Source: Chloromonas sp. AAM2 (Eukaryota; Chlorophyta; Chlorophyceae; Chlamydomonadales; Chlamydomonadaceae). Taken from it: 64,000 bases of DNA. A program made the translations under genes and the position numbers. A model generated the notes under the pieces. It searched no databases and was not told where the DNA came from. It was given only the letters and a program-made list of their open reading frames with translations. Positions within the stretch are counted from its first letter, which is position 1. The number at the start of each line of letters is the position of its first letter. Of the stretch, positions 13,802 through 23,418 are shown in pieces. The stretch spans positions 37,965 to 101,964 of the forward strand of contig QAXH01005720.1 in assembly GCA_004335635.1 (NCBI GenBank), given 5' to 3'.

Positions 13802-16800
13802 GGGACAGTCACTGTTCACCCAACTTGCTGATCAACACATCTCTCTGCACAGGACTAGATTTCAGTGTGCCTGTGCCTGCTGTGTGTATGTTGAGTTGGC
13901 GGTTGATTTGACTTACTTTGATTCTCGATTCCATGCAGACAAGCTCATTGTCCATAGACAGCCTTTCAAGGCAGCTGCCCATCTGGCATGAACAGCTGTT
14001 CCGCAGGCACCTGTGCCTGTCCAGAGTTCTGTGCAGATGCACGCATGTAAACCTACCTCTGGCTGTCATCCCAGACTTGTCCATCTCTGGCCTGCAGGTA
14101 ACGCACGACTGGGACCGGCGGGTGCTGGTGTGCTTGCTGCAGCAGCAGCTCATGCCCGGCAGCGTCCCCGCGCCCCCTAGGGGCCAGCCCGCCAGCGTGC
14201 CCACAGCAGACAGCTTGTTGCCGGAGAAGGTCATGTCGGGGGCCATGGAACTGAGCAACGCCAGGTGAGCGCTGGGCACAGGCGCAAGGGACGCTGTGCC
14301 GCTCCACATTCAAGTGCCAGACGCTCAGCTGGCTTGTAACTGAGAGCAACTTTGACAGTCTCGCTCAGCTGGCATATATGGACGTGCACCTTGGAGTCTT
14401 TTGCTGAATTGTTCCTGTTCCCGCCGTGCGAGTCGTGCTCCCCTGCTCACATGTATGCTGCCCTGCGCCCTGCAGTAAGGAGTTGCGTGGTGGCGAGGTG
14501 TGGGAGGACCAGCCTGGTCTGGTGGGACTGACGCAGGGCGCCTCCGTGGTCCGGCAGGCTGAGCAGACGCGCCACGCCCTGCACATCCTCAAGCGCGTGC
14601 AGATGATGCAGGGCACATCGGACTCGGATGCAGACGCAGCGAAGCCACTGCAGGTGGGTCCGGGAGTGCGACACCGCGGGAGTGAGGAGCCACCAGTGTT
14701 AGGTTGGGTCTCTTGGAGCTGAGTTGCTTGAAAAGCAAATGGACGGCAGCACTTTGATTGCCTGTGATGGGGTTGGCTGTTCAGTGAATGCATGAACCGT
14801 TTTGGGAATAGGCCTTGCAAAAGCGCAGGATTCATCGTGCATGCAAACTGTGGCTAACTTGGCGGATGTGGTATGTATGTCCTGCTACGTGCCCATCACT
14901 GTGGCACCTCGTCTTTTTTCCATTGTCTCCAGGTGGCCTTAGTGGTGGCGCAAGACGTGGGTCGCCAGCTTCCCTTCACCACTCTCCCCACCGTCCTTTC
15001 CGGCTGGGCCCTGCTGGTCTCTGGCAAAGCCCCTCACCCAGGCGCCCAGCTACCCTCGCACACATCTACCACTGCCGCCTCACCCTCACGCCCACCTTCA
15101 CAACCAACCCCCACCACAAACACAACTCCAACAACCAACCCAACCAACTCTGCATCAACTAATCCCGCTGCTACGGGCCCAGAAAGTGCTACAGAGCCAC
15201 AGGATGATCAAAGCAAGACACCGGAAGGGACAGTGGTGTCCCCGCTTGCCGCATTGATGGCAGCTCGGGCGGAGAAAGCCGCAGCAAGGGCGCAGGCGGC
15301 CGGGTCTCCAACCGCTGCCAGCACGCCAGTGCCGGGCACGCCTCGGCCCGTGAACCGCGCACGGCAGCTCAAGATGACTGAGGCCATGAGCCCGGCGGCA
15401 ATGGATCGCTGGGGGAAGCTCAGCGAGGTGCAGCGCAGGATGCTCGTGCAGGTGGGGCAACCCTTAGACATTGGAAGCAAACCTATAACCAAAGTTGATG
15501 TATCAGGTAGTAAGAGCAAAAGTTGAGCGAACTCGAAGTCTCTTCAGCTGAATAGTTCACGAGTAATGGCATCCAGCCATAAGGGCATCTGTGCTGCGTT
15601 GAACGATGTACATGGCGAGTGTTTTCACATCAGCAGTAGGATGTCCTTGACCAGCTGTGCCGGTCAGTAGAGAGGCAAGGAGAGGTCAAGTCTGACATTG
15701 TTCTGCACGAACGCGCTGCAGGTCTTTGAAACTGAGTTGGCCTGCTACCAGGTGCTGCTCAGCGCCGTGCACGCGTCCATAAAGATGGTCACAGCGGCCA
15801 TCAAGGGGTTCGAACCCGTCACTGGAGAGTTCCAGGAGCTAGTCAGACAGGTGGGTGTCGTATGTACTTTGACTGTCGTTGCAATATTGTTTGAATAGTA
15901 TTGTGAAAAGTTATGTAATTGTGAATAGTATTGTGAAAAGTTATGTAATACTACTATGGTAAGTAGTAGTATTAGCAAAGCAGCTGGCAGTAAGATTTGT
16001 CCCGCAAATCTGGTGCTGCACATTTGCGCAACAAGCAGGCACAAGCGGAACACCCCTACACACATGCATAGCAGAGAAGATGGTAATGAGACTCGCCGCA
16101 CAAATGCGGCTGTGCACGTTCGCTGCAACAGCAAAATCGGAACATGGCAAGTGCAATATGTGTGCATCTGTTGGCTGTGGTTTGCAGTTGTCGAGTAACG
16201 AGGTTCCCCGCGTCTGGGCGAGCGCTGGTCCCGGCGGCGTGCCCGTTGAGCTCACCACGGAGAGCATCGCCGCGTGGGTAGCCGACCTGTGCGACCGGCT
16301 AGAGTGGATGTACTCCTGGGCTGTGGATGGGCCGCCTCTGGTGTGGAAACTGGGCATGATGGCACGGCCCAAGGCGTTCCTCACGGCGATACAACAGGTC
16401 AGGCCTGGGCATGGTAACTGGGTAGGCTCGGTGCTTGATGTAATTGGACAGGCCGCAGGTACTGGCCTTAGGATTGAGGTTGTGGTGTTGGTGGGAAGCA
16501 GAATGATTGTTTTCTTATCAGCATACCCAGGCCACGATGTAGATAGATGGCTTGAGTGGGATGCGATGTACATGCAGTTTTGTTTCACAACGAGTGCACC
16601 ATGTCATGCGATTGAGCCCTTCCCTTTGCAACCCCGTCATACTGCAGGTCCATGCCGCGCGGTTGGACTGTGCAGTGGGCTCGTTAGTGTGGCAAACGCA
16701 CATTCTGACATGCTCAGAGCTGGCACGGGAAACGTCGGCAGCAGACTCACAATCCATGCAGCGTATTCAGGTGCGAGATTCTGAAGCCTGCGGCGCATGT

Positions 16801-17608
16801 CACTGCGACGTCATCCATCACGTACTAGTACCAAAAACTTCTGTGCCACCGTCTACCGGTTTGCCGTTCCCCACTTGTGAAATCATGTTGCTGAAATCTT
16901 GCTGCTGTTGTGCAGTTATCCACCAGCGGGGGTTTGGACGTCAGTCTTCACGAAGCCTGCAACCTGGGCTGCCTAGTCTCCGGTGTGCTGCTGCAAGGTG
17001 CCCGCTGGGAGGACACGGAAGGGGCCTTGACCGAGGCAGGCTCCACAACCATCTTCAGCCCGATGCCGCTGCTGTGGCTCGTGCCTGAGCTTGAACAGAA
17101 CCACAATCGCAGTGTGGTTTCAGTCGATGCAGCGCAGTCGGATCATGACTTCAGCTCCATCCGATCTCTGTCGCCAGCAAGCGACTCCATGCGACGCAGC
17201 CCTGAACCGTTTGCCCTGCAGCCATCCATGCGAGCGACACATACCGGCCATGCACCGGCTACACCGAAGAAGCAGGCGCTGTCCCAAGGGTCCATGGGCA
17301 CGTTGCCGGCATCGAGGCCTAGGCGCATGCCGACGCAGACCCGATTGACTCATGCAGGCTCGAATGGGCAGCCCGGGCTATGGGACGGGTTACAAACAGA
17401 AGAGCCTGAGGTTGAGCTGTATGTGTGCCCTGTGTACTTGTACAGCCACACGTGGCAGACAAGAACAGGCAACTTCGCCGATGTGGATGATTGTCTGTTC
17501 GATCTGCTGCTGCCGCCCGGGAGGCACACGCCCCAGCATTGGGTTACGCGCAATGTCGTGATGTTGGTGTGCAGTGATCCAGAGCAGCTAACGCACATGT
17601 CGCATTGA
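158..17608 (+). CDS. Dynein heavy chain, axonemal type (5' end outside window)
   Basis: This is the motor subunit of a flagellar dynein arm, an ATP-driven minus-end microtubule motor; about 2,360 codons lie here. Exons (approximate): 158-292, 539-745, 1028-1200, 1431-1625, 1869-1959, 2184-2327, 2454-2587, 2845-2983, 3440-3538, 3833-3967, 4153-4272, 4490-4591, 5093-5212, 5433-5546, 5722-5892, 6172-6339, 6490-6594, 6842-7069, 7319-7501, 7615-7737, 7963-8043, 8368-8454, 8741-8879, 9075-9199, 9690-9812, 10027-10425, 10627-10758, 10999-11090, 11431-11566, 11816-11980, 12293-12523, 12886-13033, 13184-13380, 13611-13730, 14098-14264, 14476-14653, 14933-15451, 15722-15850, 16188-16397, 16648-16770, 16916-17608. 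The frame is open throughout. Domain order is the family's: AAA4, stalk with microtubule-binding tip, AAA5, AAA6, C-terminal domain. Sequence is divergent and carries low-complexity inserts, so the arm type (inner or outer) is not assigned. AAA1-AAA3 and the tail lie upstream of the window. Confidence 0.93.
1028..2327 (+). other. Dynein AAA4 module
   Basis: The exon at 1028-1200 carries the AAA4 P-loop GPHGSGRRTLARLA. Its Arg in place of the usual Walker-A Lys is normal for AAA4 of axonemal dyneins (family knowledge). The next exon gives the Walker-B-like strand LLLVDVGRPADSMLDDV, matching the family's LltDtqI...LEDiN pattern. The exon at 1869 has FFVDRCRANIHVLLVLEQ, the equivalent of the conserved F..rvr.nLHvvl block. 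The exon before the P-loop (539-745) ends in VFKTALMHLARITRVLSM, the family's conserved lead-in to AAA4. Confidence 0.88.
2845..5892 (+). other. Dynein stalk coiled coil and microtubule-binding tip
   Basis: Exons at 2845, 3440 and 3833 form the ascending coiled-coil helix (heptad-rich, for example KLKTLQDKIAAMQPKL). Exons at 4153, 4490 and 5093 form the globular microtubule-binding domain: SPPEGVKLVMRAICIMLG, then WWEESIRVLGDFHFLDAL and LYDKDAM, the family's W...vl.d..fl..L..yDkd pattern. Exons at 5433 and 5722 are the returning helix and end at VERWTRNAEASELKHQQ, the conserved ERW site just before AAA5. All the exons between 3440 and 5892 are multiples of three. Confidence 0.85.
4601..4796 (+). 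repeat. 19-bp minisatellite, ten copies
   Basis: Ten head-to-tail copies of a 19-base unit (TGCTGGAGCATGTTGTCAG) run from 4601 to 4790, with a partial eleventh. Variants differ mainly at two positions: GGAG or GGAA, and ATGTT or ATGGT. The last three copies share the ATGGT variant, which suggests recent expansion at that end. The array begins about ten bases after the splice donor of the dynein exon ending at 4591, so it lies in the intron inside the microtubule-binding region. Confidence 0.95.
5914..6027 (+). repeat. 57-bp tandem duplication in dynein intron
   Basis: Two adjacent 57-base copies begin with GATCACGGCA and are nearly identical, with differences only in the first third. They lie in the GC-AG intron between the returning stalk helix and AAA5. 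Confidence 0.9.
6172..13380 (+). other. Dynein AAA5-AAA6 region
   Basis: AAA5 starts with LGEALLSAGYFAYLGPLP, followed by WRDAGLP and WALLVDPQ, matching the family's GD.Ll...f..YlGp, W...GLP and l..DPQ blocks. The exon at 7319 has YNPRFRMFVTTRL, the family's y.p.Frly.tT motif. AAA6 is marked by GQPVWVLLENTHLAGEWMP and HWDFRLWLTTVPTEEFP (exon 12293-12523), the most strongly conserved stretch in this half. It is followed by MFHAILLERRHYRALGWKLP. A 133-residue exon (10027-10425) rich in Ala, Ser, Pro and Glu has no counterpart I recognise and looks like a lineage-specific insert. Confidence 0.85.
10922..10992 (+). repeat. 37-bp tandem duplication in dynein intron
   Basis: The unit CACATGCTGGGTTGCTGCTG plus about 17 further bases is repeated twice with one or two changes. 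It lies immediately before the acceptor of the exon at 10999. Confidence 0.85.
13771..13801 (+). repeat. (AC)n microsatellite
   Basis: An almost pure run of AC dinucleotides with one G interruption near its left end. It sits in the dynein intron between the exons ending at 13730 and starting at 14098. Confidence 0.95.
15892..15949 (+). repeat. 30-bp tandem duplication, AT-rich
   Basis: Two copies of a 30-base AT-rich unit beginning TGAATAGTATTGTGAAAAGT lie in the dynein intron after the exon ending at 15850. Each copy contains ATGTAAT, but inside an intron this should not act as a poly(A) signal. Confidence 0.88.
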
Positions 17609-18156
17609 TGAGCGCCCACCTTGTACGGAACACCTTGTGACCCGGGTTTACTTGCCGCTTGCTAGTTCATTTGTTATCAATGCCTGCAATTCGTTCAGTC
17701 GCTTCGCTTGCTTGTGGTATGCATCCAAGACTTGAGTGAGACCTGCAAATCAGGCTGGCTGCAAATGGCGCTTCAAACCCGGCCGGTTTGGTCAGCAATC
17801 TGTTGCTGACGCCGTCACGTTGCTTGTGTCGCATGCCGACTCTGGTCGGATCGTAGGAAGTGCACTCGTTTGAATGCGTCCCATTGCTAGATCTTCATAC
17901 TCACATGCGCAATATTTTCAGGATTGGCCGTGATTGGTTCTTGCATGTTTCTAAAGATCGCCCCGTCCAAGGTGGCTTGCGTTTTCAGACGTCGTTCCAT
18001 GTAACACTCTCGGATTGATCACATTGAGCTCGTCTATAATTGTGTTACTCGGAGTCGCTCGGAGTTCCTGTGTCTTTCGCCACAAGCTAGTCAGGCTACA
18101 AGCTCCCGGGTCTGTTAACTGTGCCTTGCTTGAAGACCTAGAAAATAGCGTTCGCA
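17609..18156 (+). other. Spacer: dynein 3' UTR and upstream region of the secreted-protein gene
   Basis: No convincing coding segment was seen. TGTAA at 18000-18004, about 390 bases after the dynein stop, fits the green-algal poly(A) signal (family knowledge; use here inferred). Only about 150 bases then remain before the next start codon, so the promoter of the secreted-protein gene probably overlaps the end of the dynein transcript. Confidence 0.55.
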
Positions 18157-21100
18157 ATGCAGTTCCCTCTAGCGCTACTGTTGGCCTGCGCGCCTCTCTG
18201 TGCAAGCGCCGTTCACATACCCAAGGCTCTCGAAACGCGCTTTGGCGACCCGCCGCAGCGAGTAGTTCGAGGTCGAGATTTGACTGAACCAGTCATTGTA
18301 ACGTGGCGCATGGACGAGCCAATGCAACCGCTGAGCACAGTCCATCCAAAGTTCCTGAACGCAGCGCGTTCACAAGTAGGCAGCCGCAGGCGGCGCGCCC
18401 TGCGCAAGTCGCCCTCGGGGCGTTCCGGCAGGTCAGAAGGACCACCACACAGCAGGAGGTGTTGCATGCATCCAGCAGCCAAAGCACATAAAATCTGTGC
18501 CCTTCCTCTTGTGCACTACAGGTCGCTGTTGCAGTCTGTGCCGAAGCTGGACACACTAGGACAGAATTTCCAAAACAGCAAGAAAGTCCCTCTGGCGGAC
18601 AGCGTTGGAGGCTCATTCAAAAGCAATTTTGGCGGTGGCTACCAGCAATTCTTTGGAAGCGACGGCGGTGTTGGATATCGGGGTGCTGCCAGTAATGCTG
18701 GAGATGGCGGGAGGCAATCTGCGGCGACAACTACTAGTGTGGGCCAAGGACAGTCTCAAGAGCAGAGCAATCCATACATTGCATGGCCTGAAGGTACGAG
18801 GTGGTAGAACTTTGTGTGCCTGAGAGTGGGGCATGCACCAGCTCAATGGGGCCAGTACTCGACAAACTCAACAACGTATGGTCCCACCCACTCAGTAAAC
18901 CTAGCTTGACAACGCATGGACTGCAGCACTGACCCATTTCTGGCCCTGTGTCTGTACGGTTTGCGTACTTGCAGGTGATTTCTCAGGACCTCTGACCGAT
19001 CCCATAGTATCTAACGCCCAGGACACGCCTTACGTCAAGGCTGCCCAGACGCAGCAGGGGCAGCAGCTGGTGGCGCGGGCGGCGGCGGAGCAGCGGTCTG
19101 CCCGGCAGCAGGCGCAGCTGCGGGGCACCACTCCGCGGGTCAGTCAACACACACAGCGAATAGCAAACGCGGCTCTGGCGTATCGGAAAGCAACAAAGGG
19201 TGAGATAGGTTGCCACTCACCGGCTGACTGACTGTTTGTAGACCCTTGAGGCTTCAAAAATATTATGAGGCTGGGAGGAGAAGATACGTACAGACACAAA
19301 CAGCATCATGCTGATCGACAGTTTGAGCATTTGCACTCGCAGCTGCGGCTCCGGAAGTACCCATTGGTCATCCAGCCCTATAGTCATGTAGCCACTCATG
19401 TATTTCAACTGTCATAACTGAGTCTACTGTCACAACTTACTGTCAGGCCTCCTACGTATCTTCTTTCACCAACATACGTCCATGCATACAGGCATGGCTG
19501 GGTATGGGCCCATCGTGACAGCAGAGATGGCGGCCTATGCTCCGAATGGAGGGGACGATGACCGATCCCTCGCGCCACAACAGGCACTTGCCTTCAGGTG
19601 AACAAGCACTACTACTGAGTGTGGGGTTGAGAAGGTCAAACTGCCACAGCTGCTGTCCGCTTGCCACGCACTGTTTGCAACTTCACCATCACAGTATTTC
19701 TTAAGCACAGTATGTTCTGCCATACGCTGTGCCATGTTTAGTCGAACCTCACCTTCATGTGCTACTGCGTGATATGACTGATGAGTGCATTGTGAACCCA
19801 GCATTGCCCACTAGGCAGAAGATGACCGCCTGTCGGGCTCCATAGGGTGCAGTCCCAGACGTCCCAGTCTATGCCCTCAACCAACGGAACATATTGTGCC
19901 CTGTATCTTCAGGTCAGCTCCTGGCACTGGAGAAGCCAATGCCACAGCCAATCCCCAGCGGCGGCAGCAACAGCCCCGCGGCATCAAGCCAGCCCATGGC
20001 TATCTTGAAGAGTACGATTACGTCATAGAACCTATCAAGTACCAGGGTCCAGACCAGTCAGCTCGGGATGCACAAAGCATGCGTCTCAGCCAGTACGTCA
20101 GTGGTGGACCGTTTGGCGGTGCGTGGGCGAAGGCGCCAAAGGGTTGATTAGGTCCTGTGTGTTGGAGTGTTGGGTAAGGGCCTTGACATGTGCAAGACAG
20201 TTTGAGCTGCTTGGCCAGCTGATAACCTTTTGGACCTCATATCCCGTGACAGGGTAATCGGACTCGGTACCAGCAATTCTTTGCAAATGCGTGAGTCTGG
20301 TGTTTTCTTGCTCAGGGTATGTCAGGGCGGTACACATCCCGACCTGTCTCCTGTGACGGCTTCCCTGATGTTTGATCCAGGAACACCCTGGCATCAATAT
20401 TCTGAATACCTGTATTCTGAGTACCTGAGCAAAATTTCTGGTGTCGAGGGGTTCGCCTCTAGCTTAAAGCACGTCACCCAGGTGCGTATCACACGCGCCC
20501 GTCATTGAACGCCAGGCAAGACCTGGTACACAATCTCTTGTGACTCTGCCATTGTGCGCGCAGGCCTTGTTGATCCTGCCAGTCCGGATCTGTTGAGCAT
20601 TGGAAACCTTGTGTCGGATCTCAATAAGCAGTTGGCGAACGACAGGTCTCGCGGCAAGCAGCCCGCATCCGGTCGTGGCAGCAACCGGGCACGTGGCGGC
20701 ACTGCTCCCGCCTCGCCGTCCTCCTCTGCCAGATTTCGAAACTCAGACGACGGCCTGAGCAGCAAGGCGGCAGCCGATCTTGCCGGCCTGCTACAAGCGG
20801 GATACGGACAAGCCGCTGCGGATACCATTCCCGTTGCGCAGCAGATGCCATATGGCGTGGGCAGCGTTGTGGGGGATGAGGCCGGGCGTGGGTACGGATA
20901 TGGTGCGTTCACAGGCTTCTGGACCCTGCCAACACAATTGGACATAGCGGGATCATCTCCAAACAGGGTTCTAGAACATAAAGGGGCCTTGACATACATA
21001 CGCGATATACTCTAGGCGACGAATGCGCAGCTGTGACGTCATCCACCTCGAGAAACCGCTATTCGTACTGATTTCTTCCAGTTTTGCTTGTCTGTTTCTG

Positions 21101-23090
21101 CCTTGTGCAGGAGATTATCATAGCGAGGATTACGAGGGCGAGTCGCACCCTACAGGCATTCCTAGCTTCATGCAGGTGTCGGATGAGGGCGAATCAAGCC
21201 CTCGTCCTTCTTTCCGGGCAGATGGTCAGGATGGTGGGCGGCAGGCGGGCGGGCTTGGTCGTCCGACTACTGGTGGGCAGCAGGGTGCGCTTGGTCGCCC
21301 CGGCGGAAATCCGGGCGACGGGAACGAAACGCGACGCAATCTCACAACGGGCGAGATTGCACCCTTCTGTCAGCCTCCGCTTCTCATCTGTGCCGATCGA
21401 GATTTGATCAGCTTTCTCGCCACGGAAGTGGATCAGGTAAATACCCAGCCACCAGTCACAGAATCAGCCAGAACGTGGCGGTGTGAATCTGGTTGGCGAT
21501 GTTTGCCAATGTGGTTCATGCCAATGTGTGCGCAGGTGAGATTTCCTGACAATATTCTGGAATGGAATTCCCTGCGCTTCCGGCTTGAAAGAGTCGTTGA
21601 CAACCTGTTTGACAATAACTTGAGTCCTGTTGCCGGGCCCACGTTCAACCTCAATCAAGTGCTCTCGCTCAACTTTCGGTGAGAATGTTCTTCAAGACTG
21701 AAGGGCAGGTGCCGATTGCTATGAGCTTGGTTGTTTTGAATAGAATAGCCAAGAACGTTGGTTGTTGAAGATCGAGCCCAAGCCTGCTGTGTGTACTCCC
21801 CTCATGTAGCCAAGCCTTCTATCGTTGCACAGCGTTCCCTTCCATTTGTTTTCACATGCAGATTGCGTGAGACGCTTGGTGCCCTTAACGGTCTGAATGG
21901 CATCGGTACCAACCGCTTGGCCTTGAATGTAAGAAGGCATTGATGTTGGTGACCTTTGACTCGAGGTTTCAGCCAACTGAACATCATAGGCGCCAGCCTC
22001 TGTGAACCAAACTTGGCCAAATGAACATCACTCGCTGTAAATCGCTGTAAATCTAGCTCTGTGCGCCACCAAAACAGCTGCTTGTAATTCGTCGCAGACC
22101 TTGGCGTATGATGCTTCACGACCGGATCGCCTGCTACCTGAGACATTTAGCTGGAACGCTGGATCCTTAGCAATCGATAACAGGTAAGTGGCAAGGGGGA
22201 CATACAAGGCCCAAGACCCAAGACACGAACTAGCTGCACAATTCAACACAGACAGAGCACACGCAGTGTTTGTTGATGTTCAACGCAAAGCTGCAGCCAC
22301 GCAAGCCCTGATCAGACAGGAGTGACAAGCTGCAAACGGAACCAAGCGTTGAAGGCGAGTGTTCAGCTTGTCATCAGTTCTTCAGTCCTGTGCTCCGCAG
22401 CAGTCCTGACTGCATCACCTGGAAGTTACCGTTACTGACTCAACTTGCTGTACACCACTTGCCGTACACCACTTGTTGTACACCAGTTTCTGTACGCCAT
22501 TGTCTGTACGCAACGTTCTGTACACCACTTGCTGCACACCACAGTTGCCAGCTTTGGCATCCCGGCACAACACGGTCACTGCCGCATTGACCGACTCGCC
22601 CTTAACCCGTGGCGCCTTGGATTCACCTGGTTAACCTGTTGCGCCTTGGATTCACCTGGTTGACCTGTTGCGCCTTGGATTCACCTGGTTGACCTGTTGC
22701 GTGTTGCGCTGTGCTTGTTTGCCTCAGTTACAATCGCGTGGATTACGTGCCCACGTACATTGTCACGGGCACTGGGCCAGGCTTTGCTACCACCTCCATC
22801 AACTTTGGGCCTTTTGTGGACTTTCAGGTGTGAGACTCAACATCACCAAACTGTGCGCTCACATATGCTTGCCAGGTAATGCCGGTTGATTGCCCTCGAG
22901 GTACATGGTTTTCCTCCGGGTTGCCTTGTGTGGTCGTCGCTTGATACTGAGGGGCGCGTTGTGCGGTTGCAATGGCACTGCCAACAGCAGGGCAATCAGC
23001 GTTCAATAGCTGTCATTCAGTTTTACATCTGTAACCTCGCCTGCTTGTTTGTTGATTGTTGCTCTGCAGGTTGCAGACTTCAGGAGCTGA
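18157..23090 (+). CDS. Secreted protein of unknown function, 751 residues
   Basis: I do not recognise this protein. Exons: 18157-18793, 18975-19199, 19492-19597, 19913-20118, 20564-20902, 21111-21436, 21536-21678, 21862-21928, 22098-22183, 22728-22827, 23070-23090; joined they give 752 codons with no internal stop. The N-terminus MQFPLALLLACAPLCASA is a clear signal peptide (hydrophobic core, small residues at -1/-3). The first 500 or so residues are rich in Gly, Gln, Ser and Arg and look disordered. They include a basic patch (SRRRRALRK) and a Gly-rich stretch after exon 5. The last 200 residues look folded: CQPPLLICADRDLISFLATE, LEWNSLRFRLERVVDNLFD, NYNRVDY-like and VPTYIVTGTGPGFATTSINF. 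No transmembrane segment is visible beyond the signal. It may be an extracellular matrix, cell-wall or flagellar-surface protein; that is only inference. Exons 1 and 2 and exons 4 and 5 end in phase 1. Confidence 0.75.
22438..22545 (+). repeat. Degenerate 15-17 bp repeat with TGTAC(A/G)CC core
   Basis: About seven imperfect copies of a short unit such as TTGCTGTACACCACT lie in the long intron between the exons ending at 22183 and starting at 22728. Confidence 0.75.
22612..22698 (+). repeat. 29-bp tandem repeat, three copies
   Basis: Three exact-length copies of a 29-base unit beginning GCGCCTTGGATTCACCTGGT; one base differs in the first copy. The array ends 29 bases before the acceptor of the exon at 22728, and so occupies the pyrimidine-tract and branch-point region of that intron. 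Confidence 0.93.
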
Positions 23091-23418
23091 GAGCACAACT
23101 ACGACCATGTACTTGGCGTTGAAGCTCGCACTGCCAGCCTCATGGCCTTGGTCACTTGCATAACGCAGAGGTCAACAATTGCGACTCTTACCTGGCTTGC
23201 GACCAGTGCTGTTGCACGTGCTGTTTATGCTGAAGTCTCAGCAAAGCAAACCACAAGCACGGCCACAGTCAGAACACTCCCTTCCACAAAAGCAAGTAAA
23301 TCGTGACCAAGAAAACAAAGACCCGTTTCTCTCTGTTCATCCAGCTCAGCCGAACTCTGCACCAAATCAATCACCATAAGCGTAGCCACAGCCGGAAGCA
23401 AAGCCGGGAAAAGCCTGA
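23091..23418. other. Convergent spacer between secreted-protein and SMYD genes
   Basis: The two genes end tail to tail about 330 bases apart. No coding sequence is visible. TTACA (TGTAA on the minus strand) at 23023-23027 lies inside the last intron of the plus-strand gene. If it is the SMYD poly(A) signal, the two transcripts overlap. Confidence 0.4.

Larger units (their letters stand above)
13611..17608 (+). other. Dynein C-terminal domain with low-complexity inserts
   Basis: QCLYGGK joined to VTHDWDRRVLVCLL reproduces the family's YGGrVtD.wDrr motif across an intron. Later exons give FLTAIQQ, GVLLQGARWED and MPLLWLVPE, equivalents of the family's fLTa.lQ, GL.leGArWd and mP.iw..P. The last exon ends with LYVCPVYLYSHTW, the family's Y.cPvY block, and a stop at 17606-17608. 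Two inserts are unusual: most of exon 14933-15451 is Pro/Thr/Ala rich, and about 95 Ser/Pro/Arg-rich residues precede the Y.cPvY block in the last exon. Confidence 0.85.

Noticed and set aside
16080..16784. 234-codon plus-strand frame as a separate gene
   Set aside because: Only 16188-16397 of it is a real exon (dynein C-terminal domain); the rest is intron read-through.
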